A stretch of DNA of 64,000 nucleotides from Allomyces arbusculus (GCA_027604705.1 JADHYV010000055.1:62001-126000); one strand, 5' to 3'; shown: positions 50,699 through 62,287, numbered from the stretch's first letter. The notes: generated by a model not told the origin, from the letters alone. Numbers and translations are program-made.

Positions 50699-52859
50699 TT
50701 ACATGCGCTCCAGCGGACGCAGCCCAATCAACCGTAGCCCGTTGCCGAGCGTGACGCGCGCCGACCAATACAGCAGCATGCGTGCCTTCTTGATAGGCTC
50801 CTCCTGGTTCACCACGTAGAGCGTGTCGAGCGTCGACGACACGGCGTGGCACAGTTGGAACAAGTAGGTGACCACATTGCACGGCTCAAACCCATTGTTG
50901 GGCAGCGCGCGCACCAGGTCCGGGAACTGCGCGAGCAGCGTGACCAAAGACGCAACGGCCGGCTCCTGGAGCAGCGTGAAATCAACCTCGTCGAGTGCCG
51001 GCGGAATCTGCGTGAGCCCAGACTTGCGCTCAATCGAGCACAGACGCGCGTGCGCGTACTGCAAGTAAGGTCCCGTGTCGCCCTCAAACGAGAACATGCG
51101 CTCCCACGCAAACGCATAGTCCTTGATGCGGCGCGCCGACATGTCCTGAATCACAATCGCCGAAATACCAACCAAGTCGGCAACGGCCTCCGGGTCCGGG
51201 ATCTGCGCGTACTTGGCCTCGTTCTTTTTCATCACCTCGAGCATCTGCTCCTGCGTCTGGTTCAGCATGTCCTCGAGGAACACGGCCGTACCCTTGCGTG
51301 TCGACATGCCGAGCACCATGCCAAAATTGATGTGCTTGCACTGGTCGGCCCAGTCGTGGCCCGACTTCTTGAGAATCGTAAACAGCTGGCGGAAGTGCAG
51401 GTCCTGCTGTGACCCCACAATGTAGTACATCGAATCGAACCCGAGCTGGTCCTTACGCGCCTTGGCCGCACCGATATCGCGCGTCAGGTACAACGTCGTG
51501 CCGTCCTTCTTCTGCACGACGACGACGCCGAGCTTCTCCTTTTTCAAGTCGACAATCTGAGCGCCCTGGTCCTCCTGCAACAGCTGCTTGGTCTTGAGTA
51601 GGTCGAGCGCCTCGTCCATGTCCTTGGTCGCCACCTGCGACTCGCCCGAGTAGAGGTCAAACTCGATGCCGAGACGCGCATACGTTTCCTTGTACTTGAC
51701 AATCGACAAGTCGCGGAACCGCTGCCACAGCGCCAGCGCCTTGGCGTCGCCGTCCTCCATGGCCTTAAAGTAGGTGCGCGCCGTATCGTGGATCGTCGCG
51801 TCCTCTTCGGCGGCGCGGTTGATCTGCACGTACACGTCAAACAAGTGCCGGATTGGGTCGCGCAGAAGCTCTTTTTCGGACCCGAATTTCTCGAACCCGA
51901 CGGCCAGCAAACCGTACTGCTTGCCCCAGTCGCCGAGGTAGTTGATGGCCGTCGTCTCCCAGCCATTGGCCTTGAGCACATTGCGCACGAAGTTGCCAAT
52001 GATCGTCGACCGCAAATGACCGGCATGGAAGGGCTTGGCGATGTTGGGCGACGAGAACTCGACAATTGCCTTCTTGCCCTTGCCCGTCGCGTTGATTCCG
52101 TACTTTTCCTGCGTCACAGCAATCTTGGACAAAACGAGCGTCTTGAGCAGAGCCTTGTTGATGGAAAAGTTCATGAAGGGGCCCGACGCGACGACGCCCG
52201 TAATGAAGTCGTTAGGCACAAATTGTGCGACAAAGTCCTTGGTGATCTGCGCCGGGTTGCCCTTGAGCCGCAGACGCGGGGTCGGAATCGCGAAGTCGGC
52301 CAGGTCCGTGTTCTTGGGGGCCTCGACGGCCGGGAAGACAATCGTGGGGGCCGCGCCCGTGAACTTGACGACCTGGTCGGTGATGAGCAGCTTGAAAATG
52401 TCGAGCACATTCGAGGCCGGGTCGGCGCCTAGTGTGGACAAGACGAAATTGGTGAGCTCGATGAAGAGACCGAGCTGGATCACCGAATTTGAATTGGGAA
52501 TGCGCACCGTCGACCTTGGGCAGAGCGTCGAGCGGGAACGCCGTCGGCACCGGCTTGCTCGTCAGCGAGAGCGCGGCAAAGGCAGCGAGCGGGTCGGCAG
52601 ACGCATCCTTGGCCGGTGCCGGGGCCGGTGCCGGGGCCGCAGCGGGGGCAGGAGCGGCAGCGGGAGCAGGAGCAGCCTTGACGGTCGGTGCCGGCGCTGG
52701 AGCGGCCTTGGCGGCGGGTTTAGAGGGAGTCTTGCCGGCCATGGTGGACGAGAAGCGCGCGAACTTGGTCGAGAGCGTGAACGGCCGTGCAGAGATGGGG
52801 ACGGCGAGGCAGGAACGGCGGAGCGGAACGGCGAGCAAGGTGCGCGCTGCCACGATCAT
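50699..52859 (-). CDS. arginyl-tRNA synthetase, probably dual-targeted
   Basis: Two exons (52859-52515 and 52474-50699) give 2121 nt and 706 aa. The join is a 40-bp GT...CAG interval; a frameshift is the alternative because it is very short. The class I core matches yeast Rrs1 closely: HIGH-type motif FSSPNIAKPFHAGHLRSTII, NYLGDWGKQYGLLAVGFEKF, the SGESQVATKDMDEALDLL block, GTTLYLTRDIGAAKARKDQL, the KMSKS-equivalent NFGMVLGMSTRKGTAVFLED and the C-terminal anticodon-binding DALR domain (SFEGDTGPYLQYAHARLCSI), ending LRLIGLRPLERM. It charges tRNA-Arg. From ATG 52859 the first 39 residues look like a mitochondrial presequence (Arg/Ser/Ala-rich, no acid: MIVAARTLLAVPLRRS), and a second in-frame ATG at 52742 (MAGKTP) precedes an Ala/Pro-rich linker. 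One gene may therefore serve both cytosol and mitochondrion. Confidence 0.92.
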
Positions 52860-53232
52860 GCACTGCGAGGATGGATGGAGTGCGCGCCGATGGTGCAGGT
52901 CGCTCGCAGTATATCAGAGCGGTTGCAACAAATGGCTGGCGTTAATGGTTGGGATCGCTTTACAGCTTGTCGTCGTCGTCCGATTCTTCGTTGGTGTGGC
53001 GGTTGTTCTCCGAACCCGGCGCGTCGCGTGCGAACGGGTTGCAACGGTGAGATCTGTTGAGCCAGCCATGTGCCGTCACCTGATGCGTGACTGCAAGGCA
53101 ACCGACGTGCGTAACCACTTGCACAACCACATCTACGGCTGACGCGTTAATTACTTTAATATTTGCATCGTCTCCCTGTCAACGTCAATCCATGCCTGCA
53201 ACGCAAGCGGTGCCCTCAACACTTCCTGCACC
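52860..53232. other. divergent intergenic between ArgRS and TRAPPC4
   Basis: About 370 bp with both promoters. AT-richer near 53150 (TTAATTACTTTAATATTTGC), which could be the TRAPPC4 core promoter. No gene is seen. Confidence 0.45.
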
Positions 53233-53822
53233 ATGATTCTCGGCGTTTGGATCATCAACAAGGCTGGCGGCCTGGTCTTCCAGCGCGACTTCACCACGGG
53301 CTCCAATGCCGTTCCCGCGCTCGCCAAGCTCTCCACCAACGATTACCTGGTCCTTGCCGGCACCTTCCATGGGTGAGTCGATTCACTTTTTTGACGAGAG
53401 CCATTTCCATACCAAGGACCCTTATTCCTCACAGACACCGCATCAATCGGAACTCAGAGTACATGCCATCACGTCGCGTATCTCGCCCATGGCCGGGTCG
53501 ACAGGAATTGAGGTGCTCGAAACCGACACGTTCACGGCCACCTGTCACCAGACGCCAACCGGTGCGCGGTGCCGATTCTGACGCGATCTGCGCGCTCCCC
53601 GTCCACTGACCCGTTTCATGCACAGGAATCAAGATCGTGCTCTTCACCGACCCAAACCAGGTCAACACCGAGGCGCTGATGCGCCGCGTCTACGACCTTT
53701 ACGCCGACTACGTCATGAAGAACCCCTTCTACACGCCCGAAATGCCTGTGCGGTGCGAACTCTTTGACGTGCATCTCTTCAAGCTCGTGCAAACGGTTAA
53801 TCCGGCCGCGACGCAAGCATGA
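53233..53822 (+). CDS. TRAPPC4: TRAPP complex subunit 4 (Trs23/synbindin)
   Basis: Three exons (53233-53372, 53458-53561, 53626-53822) give 441 nt and 146 aa. It starts [20 protein letters not shown] (compare AIFSVYVVNKAGGLIYQLD). Across intron 1 comes [19 protein letters not shown], then [51 protein letters not shown] and [14 protein letters not shown]. These are the longin-like features of TRAPPC4. The subunit is part of the TRAPP core that activates Rab1/Ypt1 on ER-to-Golgi membranes. It is much shorter than the human protein (219 aa) because the PDZ-like insertion between the second strand and FHS/FHG is absent. Introns are 85 and 64 bp. It is convergent with DHX33, with 102 bp between stop codons. 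Confidence 0.88.
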
Positions 53823-53924
53823 TCGGCATGCAAGCGCCATTGCTCTCCACCCGGACGCGAGTTGGTTGTGGACATGTACAGTTTTCTTTTCAATACCATA
53901 GATTTGCCACACTCCCTCCACTGC

Positions 53925-56294
53925 CTAGTCCTGCGCCGCCTTGATCACCTCGGCACGCATTGCTGGACTCGGGCCTCCTCCTACGACCCCCTCTACCACC
54001 GACCCGGCGGCACGCGCTTTCTCCTTGCGCGTCTTGGCCGCCTCGTCCTTGGCCTCCTGCACGACCGCCTGCGCAGCCTCGGCGACCCACGCCGGATCCA
54101 CACGGCTCACGCCGCGAATAAACCACCGGCCCGACTCGGACCCGACCAAATCCACAAATGCGACCACGGGCGCGCGCTTTCCAAACAGGACCGACGACGG
54201 GTGGATATAGACGGCATGTCGCCCAGCCGCCGTCAGGTACCGCCCGTCAGGCTGCAAGAAGGCAACTTGCGAAAAGTAGCCGCGCAAAAAGCATTGCAGA
54301 AGCTGGTCGACGGGAGCCACACGGGTCGAGATGGTGGTTTGCGAGGCGACTTGTTCGCGGAGTTGGTTGCGCACGTTCTGGTGGCGGTTGTCGAAAGTGG
54401 GTCAGCCTGTGACGGTCAGTGCCGGAACCGGACCAAAGAGATCAACGCACCAGCACCATACGCATGTTGCGCATGTTGATATAGTGCTCGTGGCACCACT
54501 TGTCGTCGCCCTGCACCTCCTCGTAGGCGCGCAGCGCATTCAACCACGTAATCAAATCGCCGTCGGAACTGATAAACTTGCGGCGCCTCTCGAGCGCCTC
54601 GTCGCGTGCGTCGCCCGTGGGCGTGTAAAACACCGTTTCCTGCGACAGAAGCGCTAGTAATGACAGCAAATCGACCGAGACCACGTCCTCGCTCGCCACC
54701 AAGATCCGCGCAATCGTCGGGTCGAGCGGATACCGCGCCATGGCGCGGCCTGTAGTCGTGAGCGCGCGTGTTTGCCGGTCCAACGCGCCGAGCAGGACGA
54801 GTTGCTGGTGTGCGGCCACGAGCCCTTCGTGTGCGGGCCGCTCGATAAATTCAAACTGCAGCACGTCATCGACGCCCGCAGCCTTGAGCTGCAAGACGAC
54901 CGTGGCCAAATTGGCGCGCGCGATTTCGGCAGGCGTGTTGGGCACGAGCCCCAGGAAATCGGCCTCCTGGTAGAGCCGGTAGACGCGCCCGGGCGCTTCA
55001 CGACCCGCACGACCCGCGCGCTGCATCGCCGACGATTGCGAGATGGGCGCAACGACAAGCGACTCGAGCCCGACTTTGGGCTGGAAGTACTTGATTTTAG
55101 CGAGCCCGTGGTCGATCACGTACCGCACGCCCGTGATCGTCACGGACGTTTCAGCAATGTTGGTCGCTAGCACGACTTTACGGTGGCCTGCTGGGACCGG
55201 GTCAAAGACGGCGCGTTGCTGCTGCATCGGCAGGTTGGCGTAGAGCGGCGCGACGACAAGGTTCCGGAGTGCGTCGCTGTGCTCGTTGAGCAAGGAGGCC
55301 GCAGCCTCAATGTCCTCTTGTCCATTAAAAAAAGAGAGAATGTCACCGGGTGGCTGGTGGTGGTGAATGTCGTAAATGGTGCGCAGCGAAGCGTCGACGT
55401 AGTCGGTGTGTGGTGCGAGCGTGTGGAAGACGCGGATCTCGTGCAGACGGCCGGGGATGTGGAGCAAGCCGGCTCTATCGATGCAGGATCGACGGTGAGC
55501 GGGCACCACTTCACACGTCAAATGGAATGGGGAAGGAAAATAACAGACCCCTGGAAAAAGTTGGTGAAGAGGCCGGCTTCGAGCGTCGCCGACATGACAA
55601 TGACCTTCAAGTCGGTCCTTTGCTTGAGAATCTGCTTGACCATACCTGAACGCAGGTTCCTCGACGTTCAGGACGGCTCGTCCAGCAACGTCGATCCATA
55701 TTTCACCAAAAACAAGCGCGTACCGAGCAACACATCAGTACGCACGGACCGCTCGTGCGCCTCGTCGAGAACAATTGCGTCGTACCGGCCGAGAAGCGGA
55801 TCGACGAGCAACTCGCGCAGAAGCATTCCGTCGGTGACAAACTTGATGGCCGTGTTGGGCGAGGTCATGTCGTCAAAACGAACCGAGTATCCGACGCAGT
55901 CGCCGAGCTTGGCGCTCATTTCCTGGGCGACACGCTGAGCGAGCGAAATGGCGGAAATTCGACGCGGTTGCGTGACGGCGACGGTCTTGATCCCGGCGCC
56001 GAGCAAAAATTGCGGGATCTGCGTCGTTTTGCCCGACCCGGTCTCGCCGACAATGACGGTAACGGCATGGCCGCGCACGGCCGCGACGATTTCGGATCGA
56101 AAGGGCCAGACGGGTAGAGCTTGCCGCACTTTCAAGAGAGCCGGATCATCCTGGCTCTTCTTGGTCGAAAATTGTGGTGGTGGTGGTGGTGACGGCGTGG
56201 TCTTGGCATCGCGTGGCGGCTGGCGAGTGCCGTTCTCCGTGTTCGGAGCATGGTTTGCCGCGTCTCGGTTCTTGGATTTGCTCTTCCTTGCCAT
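53925..56294 (-). CDS. DHX33: DEAH-box RNA helicase, DHX33/Dhr2-like
   Basis: Four exons (56294-55724, 55645-55549, 55474-54451, 54377-53925) total 2145 nt and 714 aa, the size of human DHX33 (707 aa). Superfamily 2 motifs in order are I (VIVGETGSGKTTQIPQ), Ia (VTQPRRISAISLAQRVA), Ib (FVTDGMLLRELL), II (IVLDEAHERSV), III (VIVMSATLEAGLF), V (VVLATNIAETSVTI) and VI (QRAGRAGREAPGRVYRLY). The ratchet, OB-fold and C-terminal regions follow, with HPSSVLFGKRAPVVAF near the end. A Lys/Arg/Pro-rich N-terminal tail (KSKSKNRD) is consistent with a nucleolar protein. DHX33/Dhr2 acts in rRNA synthesis and 18S pre-rRNA processing. Introns are 73-78 bp and all junctions keep frame. Confidence 0.88.
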
Positions 56295-57204
56295 GGTCGG
56301 TGAAGCTGTCTGTGGTCGTGATGTTGGCAAGAGCGGAGAGCGAGTGGGGCAGGGCGTGTTGATCAGCACACGTGACGCGTTGTCGTAATAGTCGTTTGCG
56401 CGCGCGAGACGCGAGGTAGTCCGGCGTCACACACGTGACTGTCCGGCGCGTCTCCCACGTTTGCTTGTTCACCGCGCTGCAAACCTGCCGCATTCCCGAC
56501 AGAACTCCACGTCCGATTCGCACGCGGCGCACCGCCAAGGCTGCACCTTTGCAACGAGTCGACACGGACGCGGCTCTCGCGTCAGCGAGCGGAGGCCCAA
56601 GTGCGCGGCTCTGACGCATTCATTTTGTCGGGAAGCTGCTCGAAACTTGTCGCAACCGGGCCCCTCGCTCCGCTCCCCGAACGGCGAGACCTGAAAGCGT
56701 CCCCCGGCTTGGCGCGTCGTCGTTCGCGGATCTGCGCGCGCCGGCTGGCTGCTGTCGCCTCCCTCCGTGCCCGGTTCCCTGCGCTTCCTTGCGCCGACGT
56801 TTCTTCTCAGACGCGTCAGCCTCGGCCGGCCTCGCGCGCGCTCCAGCTGCTCGCGACCAATTGCCTCTGGCGCCAAGCCGCGCTCGGTTTATACGCGTTG
56901 TTTCTGCGGGTCGATGCTGAATAAATAGCTCGGAGCGCTTTCGTTGCTGCTGCCCGCGCCGTTGGCTGCTGCTGCGACGGCAGCCCCATATAAAGCCGAG
57001 TCGCCCCCGCCGAGGCCGCGTGTCCCTGCCCTCGCGCACGCACACGCTTCTCCGACTCGACAACCGCCGCGCCCATCCACGTCCTCACCCAACCTCCCCC
57101 GCCCACCCCCGCCCTCGCCGACGGCTTCGCACCCGACGCAGCCGCTCGCACACCCACCGCCGATCACATACCTCTCTCTCCTGAACGCCAACGGCTCGCC
57201 CGCC
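56295..57204. other. divergent intergenic between DHX33 and the hypothetical gene at 57.2 kb
   Basis: About 910 bp of very GC-rich sequence. It contains a TATA-like CATATAAAGC (about 56990) about 210 bp before ATG 57205. The rest is read-through frame with Pro/Arg bias and no family signal. Confidence 0.45.
56989..56998 (+). promoter_or_regulatory. TATA-like element upstream of the hypothetical gene at 57205
   Basis: CATATAAAGC is the only good TATA match in a strongly GC-rich interval, about 210 bp before the assigned start. It would imply a long 5' UTR, or a start upstream of 57205. Confidence 0.3.
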
Positions 57205-58136
57205 ATGCCGCTGCCCGCAGTCCACTCGGCCTTCCGCGTCGACACCAACGCCGCCGCGCGGCACTCGACCGCTCTCGGCCTGCAATTGTCGCCTCCCAAG
57301 CCGCGGTCGACCGAGCCGCTGCGGCACGGCCGCATGGTGACGTTTGGCGACACGCATGAGTATGCTTTTGCCCGGTGCCGGTACATGTCTCCCCTGTCCG
57401 CGGATCTGACCCGGATCCTTCTCCTTCCCTGCGCTCCAGGCGCACCTTCTCCGACGACGGCGTCGACCCTACCGCGGGCTTGTCGCGGTCGAGCAGCTCG
57501 TCGAACCTGCCGCACAAACGCATCGACTCGGCCTGGAGTCCCATCACCCCCGCCGAGACACGGTGCCCGAGCCCGGCGTGCGGCATGCAATTGCGTGTCA
57601 CGGTCGTCGATACCGAATCCGACGCGGCGCAGTCAACGCCCCTCATGACCCCGGATCCGTCGCCGCTCATCCTTGCGCCCTTCCGGTTCGGCCGCGCCGC
57701 GTCGGTGCAGGACGCGCAGTACCTGCCCGCACCGGTGCGCTCGACGGCCCGCGCCGCCGACTTGACCGACGGCGACGACGAAACCTTGCCGCTGCCGCCC
57801 GCGCCCAAGCTTGGCAATGTCCTGACACTCGACGAAACGGCGCTCTCCAACCCCGAGCGTTTCCCGTGGTCGCTCCTCACGCCGCGTTCGCGTTCCTGCG
57901 GAGAGTTCGACGCCGAATATGTCACGTCGGCGCTGCCTCTGGCACCCAAGGTCGGTGAGACGCTCGCGCTCGACGCGTCCGTCCTGCGTGCGCACCCGCC
58001 GGAACCGTTTCCATGGGCCCTGCTCGCCCCCCGCCGCGCACGCCGCGGCGCTGAATCGGCCGACGGCGCGCGGTTCATTCCTGAGGCCATGGACATGCAC
58101 GTCCCGGGGTACCGCTGCGCGCCGCTCGGCGCCTGA
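57205..58136 (+). CDS. hypothetical protein with a duplicated FPW-LL-PR motif
   Basis: Two exons (57205-57380 and 57440-58136) with a 59-bp intron (GTACAT...CTCCAG) give 873 nt and 290 aa. ATG 57205 starts MPLPAVHSAFRVDTNAAARH. Much of the protein is disordered and Ser/Pro/Asp-rich (RRTFSDDGVDPTAGLSRSSS). Two tandem units of about 45 residues are clear in the second half: APKLGNVLTLDETALSN with FPWSLLTPRSRS, and APKVGETLALDASVLRA with FPWALLAPRRAR. No catalytic domain, signal peptide or membrane helix is seen. The repeated FPW[SA]LL[TA]PR could be a docking or phosphorylation motif; this is inference. The family is unknown. Confidence 0.6.
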
Positions 58137-58629
58137 AATCGTCGAGTGGGCCATTTGTTGTAATCGAAAGCAAAATGACCGCAGTGTTGGTGCCAGCTAT
58201 TCAAGGTTGCGACGACGACGCCAGCAGGTTTGCATCATCCGCAATCCAGCCCAGCATCTCCCACAACGACCCCCGACCCCCCCCCCCCCCCACCCGCCTT
58301 CCTTGATTACTCCCGCGACTCTTGCGCGACTGATATTTATTGCGCGTCGACTCGTCATTTTCCTTGTTGTTGATATTTGTTCTCGCTTTTGGTGCGTTCC
58401 TGGGCCCACTGCGGCTTCGAGTTTGTACTGCTTTCGTGTGCCTTTCCTCCTTCCAGCGCGATTTCATTTCGACATGCTTCATTTTCGCCTCCTCTCTCTC
58501 CTTTCCATGGTCTCTCTTTTCGCCATGCTCTTTTCACTCGCGTCGACACGCAAAGACAATACACGTCCCATGGCCATTATTTGTGTCCAAACGCAAACAC
58601 ACGCCGTATTGCATCCAGCAGCGCCAGAA
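58137..58629. other. convergent 3' region between the hypothetical gene and RAD5
   Basis: About 490 bp, markedly T-rich on the plus strand after 58.32 kb, with a poly-C tract at 58277-58291. It probably contains both 3' UTRs. Confidence 0.5.
58277..58291. repeat. poly-C tract (15 nt)
   Basis: An uninterrupted run of 15 C in the 3' region between convergent genes. Confidence 0.85.
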
Positions 58630-61600
58630 TCACATCCCAAACAGCAAATTCAAGTCATCGAGACGCTTTCGCTTCGCGTCCTCGGGCTGTGCCGCCGCGT
58701 CGACCTCCCCAGCGGCGGCCATACCCGACGCGGCCAGCGGTGCCGCGACCGCCGCGACCATTTCCATTTTGGCCGCCTGCACCTTGAGCATCCGTTCCTC
58801 GACCGTGTCGCGCAAAATGAACCGCGTCACGCGCACGGGCCGCGTCTGGCCGATGCGGTGCACGCGGTCAATGGCCTGTTGCTCGACAGCGTGGTTCCTA
58901 TCCGCGACACAAAGAGGGAGAGAGCGAGTCACAGAGAGAGAGCGAGACAGGGAGAGAGGTGAGCATCCCCAGTCCTTAAGTCCGACGAAACCATGGCCAC
59001 AACGTACCACCACGGATCCAAGATCACGACATGGTTCGCGACGGTCAAATTGAGCCCGACATTGCACGCCTTCAACGACGCGACCAGACACGTTTTTGTT
59101 GCGTCTTCGCGAAACGCGCGCAGCTCCACTTCGCGTCGCGCTTGTGCTTGCGACCCGTCGAGTCGCGCACACCCGATCCCTTCACTGCGCAACAAGTCCT
59201 CCACCAAATCGAGCATTCCGACAAATTGGCTGAACACAACGCATTTTGCGGCATGCGGGACGACTTCTGCGCGCAGGTACGCGAGCAGCGCGACGAGCTT
59301 GGTCGAGGGAGTCCGCGCTTTCGCCATTTGCTTGGCTGCGTGCGACACGAGCGCAGCAGACGGTGTGGCGGGTGGTGGTGGCGACGCGCTGCTCGATGCC
59401 CACGACGCAAAGGACCCTTCAGACGACAACGCGGACAAGGCGCCGGTAGGCGCGGTCTCGGTCTTGTAGACGACGTGCATCAGCTCGTCTTCCGTGACGC
59501 TGCGTCGGCACACGGGGCAAGCCGATAGCTCGCCGCGTTGCGCGAGTTTCGCGAGGTAGTCGATGATACAGTTGTGACAAAACGCGTGGAAGCACGGGAA
59601 GAGCGTAGGTTGCGTGACCGGGTCGAGACATAGCGGACACTCGTTCTGGTCGGCCTGATCGAGCAAGTTCGACACGGTCTGTGACAGGAACTCGTTGCTG
59701 GGCGCTGCCGATGCCGCGGCGCCAGCGTTCGTGGCGCCGGCGTCGGGCGAATCAGCGTCGCGACCAAACCGCTCGAGCAATTTCTGCAGCTCAACGGTCG
59801 CCGAGTCGTCGAGCGCACCAGAGCGGGCAAAAGTCTGCTGCAGGATCAGCCACGGGTGGTCGCAGCACTGCCGCAGCGACATGATGAGCGCGAGAATGTG
59901 CGTGTAGTTGCTGAGCACGGTGCCGGCGCGGATAAAGTGCGAAAACTTGGTCTTGGTGTGCATCTCGAGAGCGTCGTCTGCCAGTCGGGAGACTCATGGG
60001 TCAGCCTATGTACCAGCACAAACGAATCGGCAATCGAAACGCAGGGTACGTACAAAGGTCGCGCTCATGCTCGCTCATTTCGAGGTATTGCACCGCCACG
60101 TCCTTGGCTGGCAGCGTCAGGATCGGTTCGCCATTGATTATCGTCGTCTTGGTGCGCCGAATCATAATTTGACTCATCAAATTCTGCACGGCCTCGAGCG
60201 CGGCCGCGCGCGCCTCGGACCCATTCTCGTCATTCGCCCAAGTCGCAACGCGCACGCGGAACGTGGCGCGAGTCTTGCTGCTGGTCGCAGGCGGGACCGG
60301 CGCTAGTGGGATCGAGATATGGTGCCGCCAAAACACGTGCTGCGACCACGGCGCGTACTGGAGGAACCGCACGAGCGAGTAGAGGTCGTCGAGATGGTTG
60401 ACAATCGGTGTGCCCGTGAGCAGCCACCGGTGCGGCGCCTGGATTGCGCAACACGCCTTGGCCGTCTGCGTCGTGTGCGACTTTATGTGTTGCGCCTCGT
60501 CGAGAATGATGCGGTGCCACAGGCGTGAAAAAAGCGGCGAGTCGGCGGCAGCGCGGTCGAATTCGGTCTGGACGATGCCGTAGGTCGTGACGACGACCGT
60601 TGGCAGTGTTGCGTGCAGCTTCAGGGCGCGGCCCTGGCCGTAGTAGGAGACGACGTGCAGCGTGTTTGGGAGCGACCCGGCGTTGAGCTCGCTTTCCCAT
60701 TGGCCGAGGAGTGACATGGGGACTACTACGAGTGTCGCGCGGTTGCGCTTCTTGGCCGGATTGGCGTGGATCAAAGCGAGCATCTCGATCGTCTTGCCGA
60801 GACCCATCTCCTGCAATCGTTCCGTGCTGCTAGTGAGAAGCCTGGTTGCGGACGTAACAACAACAAATCCAGACTAAGACTGCACGTACATCGGCCAGAA
60901 TCCCGCCCCGCGTCTGCGTGTCAACGGCTGGCATGTCGAGCTGGAGCTCGCCGTCAAACGGGTTGAAGTAAAACGATGTGGCGTGGTCAGCGGCGCCATC
61001 AACGGCGGCGGTCGCCGGGAAAAACGCCAGTTCGAGAAACAGCGGGTGCATGTGCTGGCCGGCCTGGACCTCCTCCTTGCTCTTGAGCCACCACAGGGCC
61101 TGCTCTTGGTATGGGCGCAGCGAAAAACACATGGTTTTGGGTGTCGACGCGCGAGGCAGCCGCTCGACCTGCTGCTGAACCTTTTCAAAAACCGACGCGA
61201 GGAGCGTCGGGTCCACTTTCTGCTCGGCATTCTCGGTCGTCGGTTCATCGCCTGACTCGGTCGGTTTCGTAGTTGCGTCGGGCACGTCGTCAAGCACGCC
61301 GAGCGAGGTCCAAATCTGGTCAGCGCCGCCCGGCGGCAGAGGCAAGCCGGCGGCAGTCGGGATGAGGTGGCAGGCCGCAAACATGCGCGCGAGCGGGACG
61401 CGCAACTGGCCATCGAATTTGGCGTCGTGAGAGGGCGTCGACCACGCAGTCTCGCTCAAGTAGGCTGAGACCTGCACAATGATATCGTCGCCGGTCGTGA
61501 GCGGTGACGGCGTCGTGATGGGCACCACGGAAAAGCTGGCGACGCCGCGGTCGAGCAGCGGGCCCATCCACGCCGATTCGGTGCGCTCAAAGCGACCGAG

Positions 61601-62287
61601 CGCCGTGCCCGTCGTCGGCGCTGTGAAGCGTACAATGCACGGCGCCGTCGTGGCGCGGTCGACTGATGACGAGCTGGAAAACGCAGCGGTGGTGCGTGGG
61701 CGCTTCTTGGCCGGCTGCGCCTGGCGTTCGACCGGGTAGACGACGTCGAGGGCGAGCAGGTTCGACCCGCGTGCGACAGCGTAGGCTGTGGCCATAAACT
61801 CGCCGACCTTGCGTCGCATCGCCACGGCCGGTGGTGGTTGTACTGGCGCAGCCTCGCGGCCGGAGAGGGTTCGAGCTAGTTGCGGCGCGGCGTTGCCTGA
61901 TCCGGCGGCGAGCTTGGAGGTTCGCGGTGTAGAAACGGTGGATCTGGCTTGCTGTGTCGACAGCGTGACGGCGCCGCGCTGCACGTCGTCGAGGTAGAGG
62001 CTGACGGCCGCATCGAGGTTGCCGTGCCCACGGAAGAGGTACCGCGCCACGATATCGGCTCGGGGCGCATGCTCGCGCGCGTGGCCGGGCAGCAGCACGG
62101 CAATTGCTGCGAGAAATTGGGCGTGGGCCGCGTCGGTGGACGCTGCCGACTGAGTCGAGGCCGGCGCGGTCGCACTGCCGTCGCTGTCGCCGTCGCCGTC
62201 GCTGGTCAAGTCGATGGCGGCGGGCGCGGGCGCGCGCTGCGGCGGCGCCGGTGCGGCAAGTCGTGGCGGAGGCTGCGGTCGGGACAT
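58630..62287 (-). CDS. RAD5: RAD5-like SNF2 ATPase with RING finger
   Basis: Four exons (62287-60890, 60810-60054, 59977-59008, 58897-58630) total 3393 nt and 1130 aa, close to yeast Rad5 (1169 aa). All three donors are GTACGT. Residues about 60-100 form a small UBA-like helical region ([20 protein letters not shown]). About 150-330 is in the HIRAN position ([34 protein letters not shown]). The SNF2 ATPase follows: motif I across intron 1 ([15 protein letters not shown]), motif II ([13 protein letters not shown]) and [25 protein letters not shown] finger at about 830-875 ([23 protein letters not shown]) is inserted before helicase C ([57 protein letters not shown]). Rad5/HLTF proteins polyubiquitinate PCNA with Ubc13-Mms2 and remodel stalled forks. 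It shares a divergent promoter of about 200 bp with the gene at 62494. Confidence 0.9.

Noticed and set aside
3889-53822. A functional cluster of endomembrane genes (CHMP7, TBC1D20, INSIG, TRAPPC4)
   Set aside because: The genes are spread over 50 kb on both strands with unrelated genes between them, and such proteins are common in any eukaryotic contig. TRAPPC4 (Rab1 activator) and TBC1D20 (Rab1 GAP) being on one contig is noted but not significant.
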